Positions 18,401-24,879 of a DNA stretch of 39,871 bases are shown here, piece after piece. The notes beneath the pieces were generated by a model that was given only the letters and a program-made list of their open reading frames with translations, was not told the DNA's origin and searched no databases. Made by a program: the position numbers and the translations under genes. Origin of the DNA: Bacteroidales bacterium (GTDB taxonomy: Bacteria > Bacteroidota > Bacteroidia > Bacteroidales > Bacteroidaceae); the NCBI GenBank assembly GCA_015060865.1, contig SUXS01000002.1, positions 1 to 39,871 of the forward strand, written 5' to 3'. Every line of letters begins with the position of its first letter. Position 1 is the first letter of the stretch.

Positions 18401-20183
18401 CCTTATCATCACCTTCGAAGTCAAGCAGTCCCTCTGCTTCATTCATATCACCTTGCTCATTCAGACGAATAGTCATTACCGGACCCATAGCTAAAGCTAT
18501 ATCGAACTTCCGGTCATAAGTATATCCTTGAAGCAAGGTGCTGATATTAAACAAATAGTCAGCAGAAAGATTCAGATAGCCATATTTTGCAGTGGCCAAA
18601 CCATAAGAACTAACATCCTCACCCAATACATCATGATGCTGAGTCATTTTGTAAACACCTCTATGAGTCAAACGACTATAATCTGCCATCAAACGAGCGG
18701 CAGAATAGGGAGTGAGTTGCATCTCGCCTGCCACACCTGCAGAAAAATCAAAATGATTGACATCAACAAATTCCTTTGCCAAATACAAGAAATTCTGTCC
18801 ACCCATCAAAGACATGGATAGATGAGGGGCAAATGTTGCAGGTTGCTCCTTCTTATTCAAGAAACGATATTCATTGGTAGAATACTCCATACCAGCCGTT
18901 ACAGAGAAAAGGTTGTCGTTGATATGGTCTACATAAATCTCATAAGGAGCCTCATGAGATATGTCATAATTGGCAAATGAGAAACGAGGTTCTAAGTAGA
19001 ATGCTGTATAGTCATCATAAATATAACGGAGTTGCAAACCTAAAGAGAAAGCATCATATAGCGGTGACATCAACTGATTGTTACGATAACCCGTCTTATA
19101 CATTAAGCCATACTCCCAGCCTGCAAGTGCACTAATATCAAAACGATTATCATTACGTCCTGTGAACATGCGGTAAGGGCTTAACATAAAGTCAAGACTT
19201 CCGCCCATAAAAACATTCTTCTGATGAATATCATACAGGCCCTCTTGATTATTAAGCCAGCTACTGGATGAGAGATTAGCAGCAAAACGCATGGCCAACC
19301 CACTATTATAACGACGAGTCATACCTAATCTCAGCTTAGGATCTGAGGTCTGCAAGAAAGGGATATTAGCCTTAAGATCAAATTGAGATCCTATAGCAAA
19401 ATCCAAAAAGGTCCTATGCTCAATCTTATCCAATTGTTCCTTTGACAATTCATTGTCAAACAAATATGAGAGAGAAAAGTCTGTACCATACAACACATCA
19501 TAGCCATGGAAGTTATATGCACCAGAGTGGTCTATACCATCACCAGTAAGGGCTACAAAAGGATCTACGTTCAATGCAAATAAAGGGGTTAATTTGAAAC
19601 GTAAACCTGCGCCAAAAAGGAAGAGAGGACCATATTCATGATTATCCAGACGATTACTTAGAAAACCACCCAAGCCAAGATTCGTAACAGCTTCCACATT
19701 ACGATAGGGATTGTATCCACCAAAGAAACGCGTCCAATTGAATGAGTACAGTAACTCTGCCTGATACTTATTCAAACGAATGGCAGGGTTAGGGGTATAA
19801 TACGAACCAGCATGAAGTTGCAAACGCAATGCATGATTCTTACTCAACTCCTTGCCGATATACAAGCCATAATTAGATCCTGGACGATAATTATCTATTC
19901 CCCGACCTAGAATCTTGTCATAACGCCACAATGCGCCAAATGACATGTGGTCAAACAAACTTTCATTACGATACTGTACACTATCACCATACAAGAATCG
20001 GCCTTGGCGAATGTTGACTGCATTAAAGCCAAAATTACCAGGTTTGAAATCTGTTGTTTTGACATCATCTTCCGTTATATTGCGCTGAGATGCAGCCTTA
20101 AACGGAAAGACGAACAGGCATATACAAAGTATCAGAAACTTCAATATACCTCCCCTTTGTTTTTGCATAACTTTATCTCTCAT
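12492..20183 (-). CDS. Giant outer-membrane protein of six tandem beta-barrel-like modules
   Basis: This 2563-residue protein has a signal peptide (residues 1-33, ending FPFKAASQ), a lead segment (to about 258) and six homologous modules starting near residues 259, 683, 1081, 1452, 1827 and 2202. Each module is dense in alternating polar/aromatic beta strands and glycines, carries a mid-point hinge of the form RFLxKxxQPxxFxP, and ends in a VGVKYTF-like segment. The last one (LGIKYTF) ends the protein with the C-terminal aromatic typical of Bam-recognised barrels. The modules are linked by short acidic, basic or Pro-rich stretches such as MDEDAEGAEES. I do not recognise a named family for the whole chain. 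The start overlaps the upstream stop as ATGA, so translation is probably coupled to the 959-residue gene. It could be several barrels on a string or one very large barrel. Confidence 0.85.
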   Translation of the reverse strand: MRDKVMQKQRGGILKFLILCICLFVFPFKAASQRNITEDDVKTTDFKPGNFGFNAVNIRQGRFLYGDSVQYRNESLFDHMSFGALWRYDKILGRGIDNYRPGSNYGLYIGKELSKNHALRLQLHAGSYYTPNPAIRLNKYQAELLYSFNWTRFFGGYNPYRNVEAVTNLGLGGFLSNRLDNHEYGPLFLFGAGLRFKLTPLFALNVDPFVALTGDGIDHSGAYNFHGYDVLYGTDFSLSYLFDNELSKEQLDKIEHRTFLDFAIGSQFDLKANIPFLQTSDPKLRLGMTRRYNSGLAMRFAANLSSSSWLNNQEGLYDIHQKNVFMGGSLDFMLSPYRMFTGRNDNRFDISALAGWEYGLMYKTGYRNNQLMSPLYDAFSLGLQLRYIYDDYTAFYLEPRFSFANYDISHEAPYEIYVDHINDNLFSVTAGMEYSTNEYRFLNKKEQPATFAPHLSMSLMGGQNFLYLAKEFVDVNHFDFSAGVAGEMQLTPYSAARLMADYSRLTHRGVYKMTQHHDVLGEDVSSYGLATAKYGYLNLSADYLFNISTLLQGYTYDRKFDIALAMGPVMTIRLNEQGDMNEAEGLLDFEGDDKVASTPQIDYSSVANHAFGFQVGIPVAYRLNSNLDFFFEPRARFYASDFIDNYRVGGLTKILNTQVGVKYAFNDRFNRPEHADSVKKSGKFFVDLGLGSQFQQTLSDMGPRVNAGLGYWFSPGVAVRASLGMNAHNWHAAQQSLHLSGGDNEYANVYQRNMSAYGRFDLMLSPHGYLKNRYDNLFDLNILAGWEYGMAIRGHEHTVATLEGHNAVSAGLQLRYNYDDFHALYLEPRYSYNLSTEYSLLSLTAGMELGVNDYAFLSKSRQPGMFTPSWSLSLLGGVGYSYARSAYEGAPLSIWNRGIAAEYRFSPYSGVRFTADNSNHARRELYSSKDEQGNTIDWVNDYRLGYWNLGFDYVFDLTTLLQGYTTDRKFDVSLAMGPVYSARVRSSEPAVEQGYAPSYVDGSKAGAWGAQISIPVSYRLNDSWALSLEPRGTAFKPNYIAHTANHYPFMQLNTQMGVKYTFNQEAPSMDEDAEGAEESRIFGDANVGLQMAQPGLGVGPQAGVGLGYRINPAFAARFSLNFGAHNWLTYPSLYADVYKKSIASSLRADLLFNPLNYFAGSAYRVFDLNLLAGWEHGVSTLAHDGFVTLNEAEGFSGGVQLRYNQSNDYTFYLEPRYTYFLKNNYTEGLFSLAAGMEFAGTEYRFRTKANQPETFSPSFSLLALGGVDGHIKPHVYGKESSFNLTVGVAGEYRFSPYSSVRLMFDHTAVSGSDIFGSRLAPYKLNYLNVGAEYQFDFTTLLQGYTPDRKWTVGLGLGPVYSYHTSFDNSGDYVFFSTPKHSLGAQLALPVTYAIDEQWGVSFEPRARMFAGDYIATDRAGRYPSLLMNSQLGVKYTIDGDRDTRVEDAADSRDFMSFAMGAQFSPYSDIAFASTAAPQIGLGFGRWINPVFGVRAMAGIGANQHDTFNYKSSGFTYNQLLSSARFSGKIDLLFNPFAMFGIGENARFAANLVAGTEAGVKLDVIGSRYVDYASYSALGAGMQFRYMTDENHALYIEPRYTLGEQVFSVTGGLEYSMNEYRFLSRKNQPEKFSPYFALSFYGGADYLYRTRTYEGTNQLGLLLGVAGEYRFTPYSGARLSADYFSLSYPYLSKGALVQPTLGYANIAADYVFDLGTLLAGYTKSRRMDVALALGPVLSTRVMGNEDFMGSGKTALGAQVGIPVQWDLNEFWGLMLEPRARFFGKDYLSGWASSGSNMSKLLDVKVGLKYSFKDYDPVRMADENHFDGKLFMDANLGVQMQESPSYSGSRYALGLGYRFTPGWTARASVNFSSHDWLNYAYRGETVYKKDVAAAFRADVLFNPLNAFAGEDNRMFDFNVLAGWEIGESLLGHETGMPATLNAFTGISGGLQLRYNVDSEHSLYVEPRYTYRMGEFTGSLYSLTAGVEFMASKTRFNHKITKINEFKPSFSLAYLGGVDNMIDFFEYGSSAPADFTTALVGEYRFSRYSGARMMFNHGTISGREVCKNTRKVGDFSSSYLSAAVEYLFDVSTLVQGYSLDRKWTIGLGMGPVYSTYLAADNSYRKSYNPVKRNAWGVQLSVPVTYAIDNQWGVSLEPRGRMFAPDYIAKHVAGRFPALFTSTQLGVKYTFGNRQRNVAEEEKSGYDFINLGMGLQYAAGTNMAFGKTGDVLLGAGLGRWFNSSVGLRLSGELGAYNYDMVSYSKVDTPYDIAYKSVSLGGRMDVLFNPFALDDTNYYSRFAVNLIAGIETGINLNVMRDMVDVDKNTYSDMVAGAQFRYHTDEHHSLYVEPRYAFGEQLFSVTAGMEFALSEHRFLSKRNQPEEFKPYKALALHGGLNYLFQARTIGDKALFDLSAGISGEYHFSPYSGARLSAEYAKLSNTTVSNRLPMEYEFGYVNVSADYMFDLSTLLAGYTSSRRLDVALAMGPVFSTRISDTNTLMAAQLKKSALGAQVSIPVQMKLTENLGISLEPRARFFGKNYAAQGVVIAGELTKMLDAQLGIKYTF
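12495..19409 (-). repeat. Six tandem protein modules inside the giant gene
   Basis: Module limits on the DNA are 18138-19409, 16944-18137, 15831-16943, 14706-15830, 13581-14705 and 12495-13580, giving 424, 398, 371, 375, 375 and 362 residues. Modules 3 and 5 resemble each other most (VYKKSIASSLRADLLFNP against VYKKDVAAAFRADVLFNP; QGYTPDRKWTVGLG against QGYSLDRKWTIGLG), as do modules 4 and 6 (LLAGYTKSRRMDVALALG against LLAGYTSSRRLDVALAMG). This points to duplication of a two-module block. Each module also has two similar halves of about 190 residues. Confidence 0.8.
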
Positions 20184-23059
20184 TTTCTTTTTCGCGATTC
20201 ATTCAAATAAAACTCCTCAAACAGCATACGGCCTTGTGAGTTCTTTACGTCATTGTCTACATATTGAGCCACACGAATCACAGACAAATATTCTGGATTA
20301 TACTCAATACACTTGTTCAAGCAAAGTGTCAAGCTGTCTGCATGAATATCTTCTACCGACTGCTTACCAGCAACATGTTTTGTAGCTCTCTTATACCAAG
20401 TATAAGGATGCGACTCATCGGGAGTATTTATCATATAGTCAGAAAGCATACTTTCATCCCAAATACCCGAAGCTTTGAATCCGTCAATATCAAGCGAATC
20501 CTGTGCAGACAACGGACGCATAACAGATACGGTTGCAATATTCTCAGTCCGCTTTTTCCACTCTTCAAAAGCTGCATTTATCACCTTTGTCTGATCAGGT
20601 GCTATCAACTGGGCATCGTTGTTTGCAATGGGCATCTTGGTCAAATCAAGCATAAAGGCATCAGCCAAGTACTCAGCACTCTTCGTTTTATTTGCTACAG
20701 GCTTACGCATCAGTTCCAAAATTGCTTTCAAATAGCTAGAAACTGCGCTATTTTCGGGCAGATCATCCATCATACTCAACGCACCATTAAGGGCAATCTC
20801 GTCTTGCTTATAATCAGCCATAGCTATATTGATGATTACACTATTGGTTGTAGATATGCTGGCTACAATATTACGAACCTGAGCAGCCTCTTCTGCTGAG
20901 CAGTCAGCTCCCTCCATCCAACGGCCACGAGAGCAATTAGTTAGAGCAATCAATTTCTGATATTTCTCAGGCAAAGCCATCAAATCACGACCTTGTGTAA
21001 GCAAATTGACCAAATCACCTAACACCGTCCTATACTTACGGCTGCTCTTTGAGATAAACATGATTATCTGATTAGCAATCATGCTTTCATTATTTGTAAA
21101 CTTATAGATACGAGGTGTTTCACCAGCCTCAACTTCCTCACGAGCTATAATATTCAGGTTCTCAACAAAAATGGTATCTCCTTGCTTGTCTGTATTGATA
21201 AACGGAGCCAAAACGTTGATATCACTTTCCTCACGCGCTATCAAACAGGATGCATAAATATTAGCAGCAAGTGGCCAATAACCTTCATGATACAATGTAT
21301 CTTTATACCCCCAGATGGAGTTATCATCTTTAGTATAACGGGTATTCTTCAACGCTCTCACACTGGCACGCTCCAGCATAGCCAACTTATCAGATACCGT
21401 ATCGGGCAGATTAATTATCCCATGAAGCAACTCCCAATACTGAGCTCTATTGAAGGTCTCATCCAATCCCAGTTCAAACTCAGCACGAATTTCTTCAGGG
21501 CTCTTCGTTCTATCTTGCAATAGGACATAATCGAAACGCACACTACGCAGTCTATCCAAATACTTACGCTCTCTTATCAACTCATATACGCCACTGCTTC
21601 TGATAGCATTATATTGTTTTGTTATATCACCTGGATTTGCTTCGATGATGTTTTTTACTATGTCGGCCTGTGCATACAAACTATCTCTGCGCATCATCTT
21701 TTCAACTTCTTCCCATCCTCTCACCTCTGACTTCGGAGGGTAAATATTGTTTCTAAAACGAGAAGGAAGATTGTTACGCACCAAACCTAATGCGAATTCG
21801 GCTCTTCGGCGTGCCAAATCCTTATTTGATTCCAGGTTTCCTTCAGGAGAAGCGAAACCTGTAACCTGCATTTGCTTGAGAATAGTACCTTCTGCATCAC
21901 AAAGGTGCAGAAATGCATATTCCAACTCTCTCAACAGACGCGTATTCATGGTATCGCTATAGTTGATAGTAGCCTGACCTACATTAAAGTTCAATTGCTT
22001 CTCAATAGGAGGTGAAGGCATACGAGAAACTTGTTGTTCCTCCTTAAATTCATAAATATCTACATCAAAATCCTTGTCATACTTGAAATCAAGGAATCTC
22101 ATATAATTAGTTCGTTCGCCTTCATCAAGATGAATTGTATCAATATAATAGCGTTCATTGTAATCATCAGCACAGATGATGACACGGGCAGGATAGGGAT
22201 ATGATTCATCCGGATTATATCCAGACAAGGTGTCCTTCAATGTCACAATAATCGTGTCATGGCGAGCTATGATCTGTGATTCTGTTGTATCATTGACAAA
22301 ATAACCACTCAATGAATCATACACTTCCTTATCAAAATTCATACGACGGATTTGCGTCCGATCATATTCAAACATATCAAGGACTACAGGCTTGGCATAA
22401 GCAAACACCTTGTTATCACCCATATCAGGACCATCAAGCCAATAAGGCTGAACAAGAATTCGAGAGTTCTCACGATAATCTAAGGGGAACTCTGATGCAT
22501 CAAGTGAAATTTGCAAATATCCATCAATATCCAACGAACGTGCTTTCACCTTAGGACCCTGTTTAGCCTTAGCCGTTACATCTACGTTCTCTATCTCAAG
22601 ACCTTTCTTTTCCCAATCAGAGTATCCATCAGCCCCTTTAGTATTACCACCAGAAATCTTCTTCAAAGTAAATCTAATACGAGAGGTATTTTTGGTAACT
22701 TTATAGTATTCAGATTTATACATCTTATCTCCACAAAGCATTAAAACAGCCCCCCCCCCATCTCCACGGGCCATAATCTCAAACTTATAATCACTCCCGA
22801 GCTTCCGCTTTTCCTTAAAATAGGCTGCACTGATGTCATATCCTCGTTTTCCCTCATTGAATTCTTTCAAGAAATTTTCAGCATCTTCCACACTCGTACA
22901 GCTATAGATACGAATCTGATTATATAGACTCTCATATTTAGCGAAATCCTCATCGGGAATAACAACTTCACCTGTACACTTCCTATCTTGAGCCAACAAC
23001 GTCAACGGGAAGAGTAAAGGGAAAAGGTATATCAGCAGTCTTTTAGTCATAATAGTCAT
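20180..23059 (-). CDS. OmpA-like / DUF3868-like exported protein with an in-frame poly-G tract
   Basis: The 959-residue protein has a signal peptide (LLIYLFPLLFPLTLLAQ). Its N-terminal part is a beta-rich region to about residue 350. Residues about 354-460 form an OmpA-like domain, with VTGFASPEGNLESNKDLARR matching the Asn-Leu-Arg peptidoglycan-binding signature. The remaining ~490 residues are mostly helical. Proteins with this OmpA-like part and a DUF3868 N terminus accompany Bacteroidales fimbria genes; the match is by pattern, not alignment. Codons near residue 100 (GDGGGA) contain ten consecutive G, odd in this AT-rich gene. Its stop overlaps the giant gene's ATG. A periplasmic anchor between peptidoglycan and surface structure is the likely role. 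Confidence 0.75.
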   Translation of the reverse strand: MTIMTKRLLIYLFPLLFPLTLLAQDRKCTGEVVIPDEDFAKYESLYNQIRIYSCTSVEDAENFLKEFNEGKRGYDISAAYFKEKRKLGSDYKFEIMARGDGGGAVLMLCGDKMYKSEYYKVTKNTSRIRFTLKKISGGNTKGADGYSDWEKKGLEIENVDVTAKAKQGPKVKARSLDIDGYLQISLDASEFPLDYRENSRILVQPYWLDGPDMGDNKVFAYAKPVVLDMFEYDRTQIRRMNFDKEVYDSLSGYFVNDTTESQIIARHDTIIVTLKDTLSGYNPDESYPYPARVIICADDYNERYYIDTIHLDEGERTNYMRFLDFKYDKDFDVDIYEFKEEQQVSRMPSPPIEKQLNFNVGQATINYSDTMNTRLLRELEYAFLHLCDAEGTILKQMQVTGFASPEGNLESNKDLARRRAEFALGLVRNNLPSRFRNNIYPPKSEVRGWEEVEKMMRRDSLYAQADIVKNIIEANPGDITKQYNAIRSSGVYELIRERKYLDRLRSVRFDYVLLQDRTKSPEEIRAEFELGLDETFNRAQYWELLHGIINLPDTVSDKLAMLERASVRALKNTRYTKDDNSIWGYKDTLYHEGYWPLAANIYASCLIAREESDINVLAPFINTDKQGDTIFVENLNIIAREEVEAGETPRIYKFTNNESMIANQIIMFISKSSRKYRTVLGDLVNLLTQGRDLMALPEKYQKLIALTNCSRGRWMEGADCSAEEAAQVRNIVASISTTNSVIINIAMADYKQDEIALNGALSMMDDLPENSAVSSYLKAILELMRKPVANKTKSAEYLADAFMLDLTKMPIANNDAQLIAPDQTKVINAAFEEWKKRTENIATVSVMRPLSAQDSLDIDGFKASGIWDESMLSDYMINTPDESHPYTWYKRATKHVAGKQSVEDIHADSLTLCLNKCIEYNPEYLSVIRVAQYVDNDVKNSQGRMLFEEFYLNESRKRK
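22750..22759 (-). repeat. Homopolymer G10 tract inside a coding region
   Basis: Ten consecutive C on the plus strand read as ten G in the coding strand, spanning three Gly codons and the first base of an Ala codon. As written, the frame is open. Gain or loss of one base would shift frame near codon 100 of 959. Tracts this long are classic slipped-strand phase-variation sites in other bacteria. Here it could also be a sequencing-length uncertainty. Confidence 0.85.
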
Positions 23060-23096
23060 CTTGTTATTTTATGCGTCACTAGTTTTATCCGATGTT

Positions 23097-23648
23097 TTAT
23101 CTTAATACATACACCAAGGAAACTCCCAACTTAATGGGCATCAACATATGCCCCTTCGAGTTTACTCGCTCTCCATAATCAGCAGGGTGGTCATTTTTAT
23201 AATAATACTTTTGTCTATATCCCAACACACCAATACCAGCAGACAAATCAATATTGAGACGTTTAGTCAGGGTCCATACATGTCCAAAGGACAAGCCCAA
23301 ACCCAAAGCATCACCATTGTAAACATGATCAAAAGTCATATCATAAACCGATAGATTGCCAACAACACCCACATACTGTCTTGTAAATGGACGACCATTA
23401 AACCAATACCTAAACTCCGGGGTAACACTCACTAACTTCATATCCATATTCCATGGTTGGTTATTAAATGCCACTTCCGCACCTATCGTATGCTTTTCAC
23501 CAACAACAAAATCCACACCTAAAGACGGGGTCATCAATACATCCTTCAGCATGTCAGTCCTTATAGCAATCATCTGTGCTGCGACCTTTCCTGGAGCAAG
23601 TACAAACAATGCTATTAACAATATGAAATAAGAGCAGATACGCTTCAT
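23097..23648 (-). CDS. DUF3575-type small outer-membrane barrel protein
   Basis: This 183-residue protein has a signal peptide (ILLIALFVLAPGKVAAQ) and then the DUF3575 opening pattern, IAIRTDMLKDVLMTPSLGVDF, followed by about eight alternating beta strands (for example VSVTPEFRYWF, YVGVVGNLSVY and IDLSAGIGVLGY), ending MPIKLGVSLVYVLR. This fits an eight-stranded OmpA-like barrel. DUF3575 proteins are regular partners of fimbria genes in Bacteroidales. It lies 37 bp from each neighbour in the operon. Its role is unknown; it may help place a surface structure in the outer membrane. Confidence 0.8.
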   Translation of the reverse strand: MKRICSYFILLIALFVLAPGKVAAQMIAIRTDMLKDVLMTPSLGVDFVVGEKHTIGAEVAFNNQPWNMDMKLVSVTPEFRYWFNGRPFTRQYVGVVGNLSVYDMTFDHVYNGDALGLGLSFGHVWTLTKRLNIDLSAGIGVLGYRQKYYYKNDHPADYGERVNSKGHMLMPIKLGVSLVYVLR

Positions 23649-23685
23649 CTTAATCTATATACCTTTAATTATATTCTATCTACTA

Positions 23686-24879
23686 TCAATCTAAACGCAA
23701 CACGTTCCATACATTAGAAGTAGCATTCCCTTCTACATTCAAATTCAGGTCTTTCGTGATTCTCAACCGGCTCCCATCAAGACGCAAAGTTGCCTCTTTA
23801 GTTCCTCGCACCAATTCCTTATTCTCATTTGCCACAAGAAGGTTAGCCTCATTTATAAGATTGTGAATATTGGCTACCGCATACAGCACTTTGGATTGTC
23901 CTCCCCGAACAGCATCAACACGAATTCGCAAAATCCCTTCACCATCAATAACTGCAGCGCCTGCCGGATTTGCGAGCAAACCTAAAACCGATATTGTACC
24001 TGTACATTCACAAACCGTTTCACTCAACATTTTCTGCTCCATTTCAAAAAGCACATTACAGGTAGAGTCATCGTGCACAACTCCCGTAGCTAAAGTAATA
24101 CTACTACAAACACCTGACACTTCGGCTAACACTTTTTTGATAGTAACAGAAGCATCTACAGCTATCGGGAACGAGAATGTGATATCTTGCGTAAGTTTAT
24201 CCATTACCAAATTGACTTTGGTATTAGCACCCGGTTCAATACTAATAGTCACATCTTGATTGCTTTTACCTACACCATTTTGCGCAAAATAAACAGGAGC
24301 GACATCTGACGGTATATAGTATGCATCCGAGGCTAACATTGACCATGCTAGGCCATTATCCCCCATCCTTGCATCTGTACACTTGCGGAGAGTATAAGAG
24401 AACTTCAAATCGCTGAACCCAACAGACATCTCCAAGCTATCACCCACGTATCCAGCAATATTATCAAAACGATAATCGTATGCATCATTATTAGCTGACT
24501 GCACTTGAGAAGCATGCCACACATCATCATTGATTGCCATAAAACGATACTCGCCCTCCTTCAAAGCCAAAGCAAAAGAATCAACAGTAGCACCAAATCT
24601 ATAACGACCACCATCAGAATTGATAGCACTAGTCACATAGCCCACACGTTGAGTATTGAAAGGGCGATCAACCAACAAAAATAGAGAATCTGGACGAACC
24701 GAGACAGGAATGTCAGCTCCCCACTCATACGAAACCGTCACTTTATCGGAATGGTCATGATTGACACCGCCATCACAATAATCCACGTTGGTGCAAGAGG
24801 ACACGCATAATGCACCACAAGCAATCAGAACAAAAGATAGCTTTTTATGGTTTGTCATACGGAGTTTTTTACTCTTCAT
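23686..24879 (-). CDS. DUF5119-like fimbria-associated lipoprotein
   Basis: This 397-residue protein has a lipoprotein signal ending in LCVSSC. The mature start CTNVDYCDGGVNHDHSDKV followed by a VSYEWG strand resembles DUF5119 (Mfa-like) lipoproteins found in Bacteroidales fimbria loci. The rest is beta-rich with no catalytic motif. The ATG at 24877-24879 is supported by a GGAGG site at 24887-24891, one of the few Shine-Dalgarno sites in this window. It overlaps the upstream gene by 11 bp, so the two are co-transcribed and probably coupled. It is likely surface- or periplasm-facing and lipid-anchored. The family call is moderately sure. Confidence 0.7.
   Translation of the reverse strand: MKSKKLRMTNHKKLSFVLIACGALCVSSCTNVDYCDGGVNHDHSDKVTVSYEWGADIPVSVRPDSLFLLVDRPFNTQRVGYVTSAINSDGGRYRFGATVDSFALALKEGEYRFMAINDDVWHASQVQSANNDAYDYRFDNIAGYVGDSLEMSVGFSDLKFSYTLRKCTDARMGDNGLAWSMLASDAYYIPSDVAPVYFAQNGVGKSNQDVTISIEPGANTKVNLVMDKLTQDITFSFPIAVDASVTIKKVLAEVSGVCSSITLATGVVHDDSTCNVLFEMEQKMLSETVCECTGTISVLGLLANPAGAAVIDGEGILRIRVDAVRGGQSKVLYAVANIHNLINEANLLVANENKELVRGTKEATLRLDGSRLRITKDLNLNVEGNATSNVWNVLRLD

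Noticed and set aside
12492..20183. Giant gene as the type IX translocon SprA
   Set aside because: SprA is of similar length but does not consist of six near-equal homologous modules. The expected partners (PorV, PorK/N/L/M) are absent here.
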